A stretch of DNA of 64,000 bases, taken from contig JAVBMX010000025.1 in the NCBI GenBank assembly GCA_031551885.1, positions 1-64,000 on the forward strand, in the 5' to 3' direction. Both the position numbers and the translations under genes were made by a program. Position 1 is the stretch's first letter; each line of letters begins with the position of its first letter. A model generated the notes under the pieces. That model was given only the letters and a program-made list of their open reading frames with translations. It was not told the DNA's origin and did not search any database. Source of the stretch: Frigididesulfovibrio sp031551885. GTDB lineage: Bacteria; Desulfobacterota; Desulfovibrionia; Desulfovibrionales; Desulfovibrionaceae. Of this stretch, positions 59,922 through 64,000 are shown in pieces.

Positions 59922-62900
59922 CTATACGAAGATATTCGCTGCGGGCGTGTCATTTCCGGCGCGTATCTCTTCAAAAAGCCGGACATATTTTTGTCCCAGC
60001 TGATCCAGCGTGAAGTTTTCCACAACGATTTGCCGCGCTTTTTGCCCCATGGAACTGAGGACCTGAGGCGCGCGAAGCAGATCGGCGGCAAGCCGCGCCA
60101 TATGCCGCGCGTCTTCGTGCTCCGCGAGCAGACCCGCGCCCTGGATGACGACATCGGCCATCCCGCCGCCGCCCTTGAAGGCGAGTATGGGCAGGCCGCG
60201 CTCGGCGGCTTCCAGGGCAACCTGGGGGAAGGAGTCTTCCCGCGAGGTGAGCAGGAAAAGGTCCCCAGGCCGCATGAGCAGGTGGGGCTTGGGGATATAC
60301 CCGGCAAAGGAGATGCGCTCCTGGGCCGGATGTTTGCCCTTGGGGCGGTTTATCCATTCTTTCAGGGTGTCGTCCGGCGGGCCTGCCCAGACGGCCTGGA
60401 AATCCGTCACCCCGAGTTCGTACAAATGAACGCAGGCGTCATAAAACAGGTCCGTATCCTTGGTCCGGCCGAGAGTGCCGCATCCCCAGAGAACGGGGGG
60501 GGCTTGCCCCGTGTTCGCGTTTCGCAGCAATGTTTCGCGTCGTTTTGTGTCGAGCTGTGTGGCAACGTCCGTGATGCCGCCGTGGATGACGGTTATGGAC
60601 TTTTCGGCGACACCCATGCCTTTGAGCATATCGGCAATCGGAGAAGAGTCGGCCACGAATCTGCCGGTATATGCCTGCATGTCCCGGACGATTTGCGGAT
60701 GTACAAAACGCTGTATGGCCCCTTGAAGCTCCATGACGCGCGTGACGATGGGAACCTCAAGGCCCGCGAGGCCGGGGTAAGCCGGCGGGGCTATGGCGGT
60801 GTTGCCAAAAATGCAATGGGGCTTGCCGCTCATGCGCCGGAGCAGGCGCGGGAGCACGCGTTCCACTTCGACGGAAGTCGGGCGAGGGCCAAGCGCGGCA
60901 AAAGCGTTTTCGTCGCGCACCACTTCCACGGGACAGAGTTGCTCGAATTCTTCGAGAAGTTCGCCGCCCAGCAGCGCCAGCACGCCCATCTCATAGTCGG
61001 TATGTTCGCGCAACCAACGTATAAGCGGCAGCAACGAAGTGGGCGCCCCCGTCAGGAAGCGGTCGTGCGCGACAAACAATATCCTGAACGGTTCCTTGCC
61101 CTCACGTCGTACGGGAGACTCCACGTCCGGCAACGGTGCGGTCGGCAGCGGCGCTTCCGACTCTTCGGTCCAGTGCAGAGTCCAGCCTTCCATGCCGGCG
61201 CTCAGGAAAGGATGGCAGGGCTGGAGCTTTTTCTGCCGTCCGGCGTACAGGGCGGGCTCGTTGACGAATATACCGCTCTCCCACGGTTCGTCTTTTTCGG
61301 AATGCCGCGCCGCAGGGGTCACGGACGTGAGCAGAAATTCGGCAAAAGGCGTGACCACCGTCCGCAGCCCATTTTCGCCGAGACGCAGGCAGAAGTCTAT
61401 GGCCGCCGCATTGCCCATGGCGGGATCGAATCCCCGGCATTCCTCGAGAAGACGTTTGTGGGTGAAAAAACAATAGGGATCCGCCGAGGCCACAGTATGG
61501 GCCAGCCGTCCCCAGGAGAAATAGCCCAGAGCGCCTGCAGGAAGCCCACGGAAAAGAGAAAACAGCCGCCCGTCCGCGTCGATCATATGGCCGGCATGGT
61601 GTACGGTACCGTCGGCGGCGATAAGTTTGCCGCAGACAACACTTGTTTTGGGCCGCACCACGCGGGAGAGCATTTCCGCCAGCCAGTCCTGTGTCAAAGG
61701 TACAACGCCCTTTGCGAAAAAGCCGATAACGCTGCCGGCGGCAGCGGCTGTTGCAGCGTTGGCCCGTTCCGCGAAAGACAAATCGTGCGGCAAGGGCAGC
61801 AAGCGCACCTGCGCTTTGCCCGTTGCCCAGCGCTCCAGTTTTGAGCGCTGAAACGGCTCGGTTTCGGCGTCGTAGAGCAGGACGAGCTCCAGCTTGAGGT
61901 ATCCGGCCTTTGCGAGAAATGTCTGCGTCAGGAAGGGGGCCAAAGGAGCGTCCATTCCCAGGTCCAGCACAAGCGAGACAAGGGGCGCCGGCTTCGGCAG
62001 GCTGTAACGCACCCTGGTGAACTGCGTCCCCGGCACGAGTTCCGAAGTTCCCGCGACTCCCAGGCGATCCAGGTGCTCCTGCAACGCCCGCAGGGCGTTG
62101 GTGAGCACCTGCGGTTTGGCGCCGATATCCGCGGCGGTGCTGCCGGAATGCGAACGCCAGTGGTACAGCACTTTGGGCACATGCACGAAGGATGATTCCG
62201 GCGCATTCTCCGTATACCGGAAGAGCATGTCGTAATCCTGCGCGCCCTCGTACCCCAGGCGGAAGCCCCCGATGCCGCGCAGCCTTTCCGTCACATAGAC
62301 GCCAAGGTGGTTCACGAAATTTTGGCCGTACAGCAGTTCAAAGTCCCACCGTTTTTTCATGAACGGGTAGAAAACGGCGCCGTCGTCCATGACCTTGTCT
62401 TCATCCGAATAGAAGAGCAGGCCGTCCGGATGGGCCGCTATGGCGGCGGCCATTTCCCGTAGGGCGTCGGGCGTGAGCAGGTCGTCCTGGTCCATGAGGG
62501 CGGCATATTCATGCCGGGCCATGGCAAGGGCCGTGTTGGTGGCGGCCGAGATATTGCCGTTTTCTTCGCGGAACTCCACGCGGATGCGTGGATCGCTCGC
62601 GGCGAGATCGCGCAGCAACGGGACGATGTCCGGGTCGGACGAGGCGTCGTCGGCCATGCACAATTCCCAGTGCGGCCACTCCTGACGCAAGAGTGAATCC
62701 ACCGCCGCGCGCAAATGCTCGGGCCGGGGGTTGCAGACGGGCATCAGCACCGAAAAGGCCACGGGAACTTCCGGGAGCGGAACCGACGCGTTCTCTTTTT
62801 GCGGCAGATATTGCAATTCCCGCCACAGAGTATACGCCCAGCCCTCTAGGGGTGAAGCAAGCGTCCCTCTGGTAATTTCCCGCATCCGCCGCAAAAAAGG

Positions 62901-64000
62901 CAGGTAGCTGTCGAGCCGAAAGTCGCCGGCCCTGTTTTGCCACGCGCTCAGTTGTCCCGCCAAATCGTCGAGGCCCAGTTCTTTCGCCCAGATGTGCAGT
63001 CCCTCGGCGCTCTTCAGGTACCTTTCAAAGGTGAGGCAAAAGTCGAGAAGGATATTAAGGGCGAAAGAGACCGATTCGCCGTCGCGCAGGCGTTTACCGA
63101 CCGCCAGCAGGGCGAAAAGGTGCTCCGGCACGGGCCGCAGATGCGCAAGCGAAAGCAGAATTTCGTGCGCGCCCCGGATATCGCCTCGTCGTTCCAGTGT
63201 CTCGGCCAAGGCGGCGTAGCCCTCATGCCAAAGAGGATAATGCGCGATGGCGTCACACAGCGCTTCGGCATCTCCGGCGCGAAGCAGAGGGGCGAGCCGT
63301 GAACTTTGGGCCTTTGGCATGCCGGGGCTTAGTGTCTGCCATTCGCCGAGCTGCAGTTCCAGACCGTCGCCTTTCAGATGCACGTGCCAGTCGGGAGTAA
63401 TGTGCTGGATGGTGGTGGAGGTGAACAGCGCGGAATTTTGCGCTTCATGCGTATGCCGCCCGGGGGTCTGGCTGGTGAGGTGGTACAGGCGCGCCTCGGG
63501 ATTGACGGTCATGCGGTACCCGGCGTTCCAGAGCCGGGCGCACAAGTCAACGTCCTCAAACCCGTTGATGTAGCCTTCGTTGAAGCCGCCATGCTCCAGA
63601 AACAGGGAACGGGGCATGAGCATGCAGGCCGCCGTGATGATCTGGAAAAAACGCCGCTTTTTCGTCAACTCGCTCGTAGCGGGAATGCCCTCGTACAAAT
63701 GCCCCACCTTGAGCGTAGGGCTGACGAACACCCCAAGGTGCTGCACAGTGCCCCCGAGCGGGCCTTTTGGCGGGTACAACAACACCGGCCCGGTGGCGGC
63801 GATGTCGGGGCAGTCGGTAAAGTCGCGCATCAACAAGTCGAGCCACCGGGGGCATTCGGGCAGGGCGAGGGTATCGTTGTTCAAAAACAGAACGTATTCG
63901 CCGCGTGCCTCCCGTGCTCCGAGGTTGGAGGCCGGCCCGAAATTGATGTTCCGTTCCATACCGCGGTAACGGAATAAATCCCCGAAAAGGGCCTCGCCCA
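59922..64000 (-). CDS. Giant multidomain glycosyltransferase, 5' end beyond the window
   Basis: The visible 1345 residues from Met at 63959 plus 13 more in-frame codons to the edge are open without a stop, so the true start lies outside. Reading from the edge: end of a GT2 domain (NINFGPASNLGAREARG, FLNNDTLALPE), a helical linker (about 220-380), a complete GT2 domain (about 400-640: FSVLMPVCNPRPEHLR, ADDASSD, MDQDDLLTPDAL), a degenerate third GT2-like region (about 658-905) lacking a clear DxD, and a C-terminal GT4 domain (about 957-1345: ILFVAHDRFLTGAPTSLLPL, LLTSREDSFPQVALEAAERG). Such enzymes assemble long O-antigen-like or flagellar glycans. It is likely the polymer-building enzyme of the island. 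It ends 60 bases before the wbpB homologue's start. Confidence 0.85.
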   Translation of the reverse strand, partial: GEALFGDLFRYRGMERNINFGPASNLGAREARGEYVLFLNNDTLALPECPRWLDLLMRDFTDCPDIAATGPVLLYPPKGPLGGTVQHLGVFVSPTLKVGHLYEGIPATSELTKKRRFFQIITAACMLMPRSLFLEHGGFNEGYINGFEDVDLCARLWNAGYRMTVNPEARLYHLTSQTPGRHTHEAQNSALFTSTTIQHITPDWHVHLKGDGLELQLGEWQTLSPGMPKAQSSRLAPLLRAGDAEALCDAIAHYPLWHEGYAALAETLERRGDIRGAHEILLSLAHLRPVPEHLFALLAVGKRLRDGESVSFALNILLDFCLTFERYLKSAEGLHIWAKELGLDDLAGQLSAWQNRAGDFRLDSYLPFLRRMREITRGTLASPLEGWAYTLWRELQYLPQKENASVPLPEVPVAFSVLMPVCNPRPEHLRAAVDSLLRQEWPHWELCMADDASSDPDIVPLLRDLAASDPRIRVEFREENGNISAATNTALAMARHEYAALMDQDDLLTPDALREMAAAIAAHPDGLLFYSDEDKVMDDGAVFYPFMKKRWDFELLYGQNFVNHLGVYVTERLRGIGGFRLGYEGAQDYDMLFRYTENAPESSFVHVPKVLYHWRSHSGSTAADIGAKPQVLTNALRALQEHLDRLGVAGTSELVPGTQFTRVRYSLPKPAPLVSLVLDLGMDAPLAPFLTQTFLAKAGYLKLELVLLYDAETEPFQRSKLERWATGKAQVRLLPLPHDLSFAERANAATAAAAGSVIGFFAKGVVPLTQDWLAEMLSRVVRPKTSVVCGKLIAADGTVHHAGHMIDADGRLFSLFRGLPAGALGYFSWGRLAHTVASADPYCFFTHKRLLEECRGFDPAMGNAAAIDFCLRLGENGLRTVVTPFAEFLLTSVTPAARHSEKDEPWESGIFVNEPALYAGRQKKLQPCHPFLSAGMEGWTLHWTEESEAPLPTAPLPDVESPVRREGKEPFRILFVAHDRFLTGAPTSLLPLIRWLREHTDYEMGVLALLGGELLEEFEQLCPVEVVRDENAFAALGPRPTSVEVERVLPRLLRRMSGKPHCIFGNTAIAPPAYPGLAGLEVPIVTRVMELQGAIQRFVHPQIVRDMQAYTGRFVADSSPIADMLKGMGVAEKSITVIHGGITDVATQLDTKRRETLLRNANTGQAPPVLWGCGTLGRTKDTDLFYDACVHLYELGVTDFQAVWAGPPDDTLKEWINRPKGKHPAQERISFAGYIPKPHLLMRPGDLFLLTSREDSFPQVALEAAERGLPILAFKGGGGMADVVIQGAGLLAEHEDARHMARLAADLLRAPQVLSSMGQKARQIVVENFTLDQLGQKYVRLFEEIRAGNDTPAANIFV

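Noticed and set aside
1..64000. tRNA, rRNA genes or CRISPR arrays
   Set aside because: No T-loop consensus within a cloverleaf, no rRNA core sequence and no regularly spaced repeats were seen on either strand.

Overview
The window looks like chromosomal DNA of a GC-rich, Gram-negative, probably sulfur-metabolising bacterium of the Desulfovibrio group (Desulfobacterota, Desulfovibrionaceae). Supporting signs are a complete mlaEFDCA outer-membrane lipid operon, hldD for LPS heptose, a large Cache/HAMP/PAS chemoreceptor, a TauE/SafE sulfite-exporter-type permease with a small membrane partner, and a Memo/AMMECR1 fusion next to its radical-SAM enzyme. The genus is an inference from gene content; no rRNA is present.

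Layout. 1-140: the tail of an IS5-type transposase. 270-14100 (+): chemoreceptor; permease pair; pyruvate kinase with an HD-GYP protein; CpoB-like lipoprotein; dprA-xerC; hslU with no hslV where it would normally lie; then a broken metallo-beta-lactamase-fold gene. 14385-16700 (-): ABC ATPase, FtsX-like permease and DUF2318 protein, resembling part of the P19/Ftr1 iron-uptake operons. 16986-23021: argB (+), then on the minus strand a methyltransferase, an MtaD-type deaminase, asnS and hldD. 23205-27306 (+): the AmmeMemoRadiSam pair, a lipoprotein and an acidic coiled-coil protein. 27457-35044 (-): an S1-domain protein, mlaEFDCA, a SPOR protein and argS. 35258-37687 (+): a NapH-like ferredoxin membrane protein, a HAD phosphatase and a DUF4019-like protein. 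37955-43500 (-): thiamine genes thiSGHF behind a TPP riboswitch with its terminator, a FlxA-like protein, then thiE and thiD. 44033-64000: an accessory glycan-biosynthesis island.

The island combines enzymes for a heavily modified surface sugar. wbpB-wbpE-wbpD homologues (minus strand) would make a UDP-diacetamido-uronic acid. A WbpG/PseA-type amidotransferase would add an amidine. It also has an N-formyltransferase homologue, an asparagine-synthase homologue whose catalytic Cys is replaced by Ser, a radical-SAM/SPASM protein, a methyltransferase, another DegT aminotransferase, two single glycosyltransferases and a giant multi-domain glycosyltransferase cut by the right edge. It opens with an unusual 841-residue protein joining an SGNH-hydrolase-like region to a citrate-lyase-ligase (CitC)-type nucleotidyltransferase, without any citrate lyase genes.

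The most notable non-coding signal is a dispersed hairpin-rich element of about 125 bp, bounded by TA dinucleotides (copies at 12889-13015, 18829-19027 and 37685-37812, remnant at 22009-22037). In the first copy, removing the element plus one TA rebuilds an intact signal-peptide start for the MBL-fold gene. This marks it as a non-autonomous mobile element (MITE) with TA target duplication, and it marks that gene as a pseudogene, which also carries a +2 and a -5 frameshift. Rho-independent terminators separate most transcription units. No tRNA, rRNA or CRISPR array was seen.
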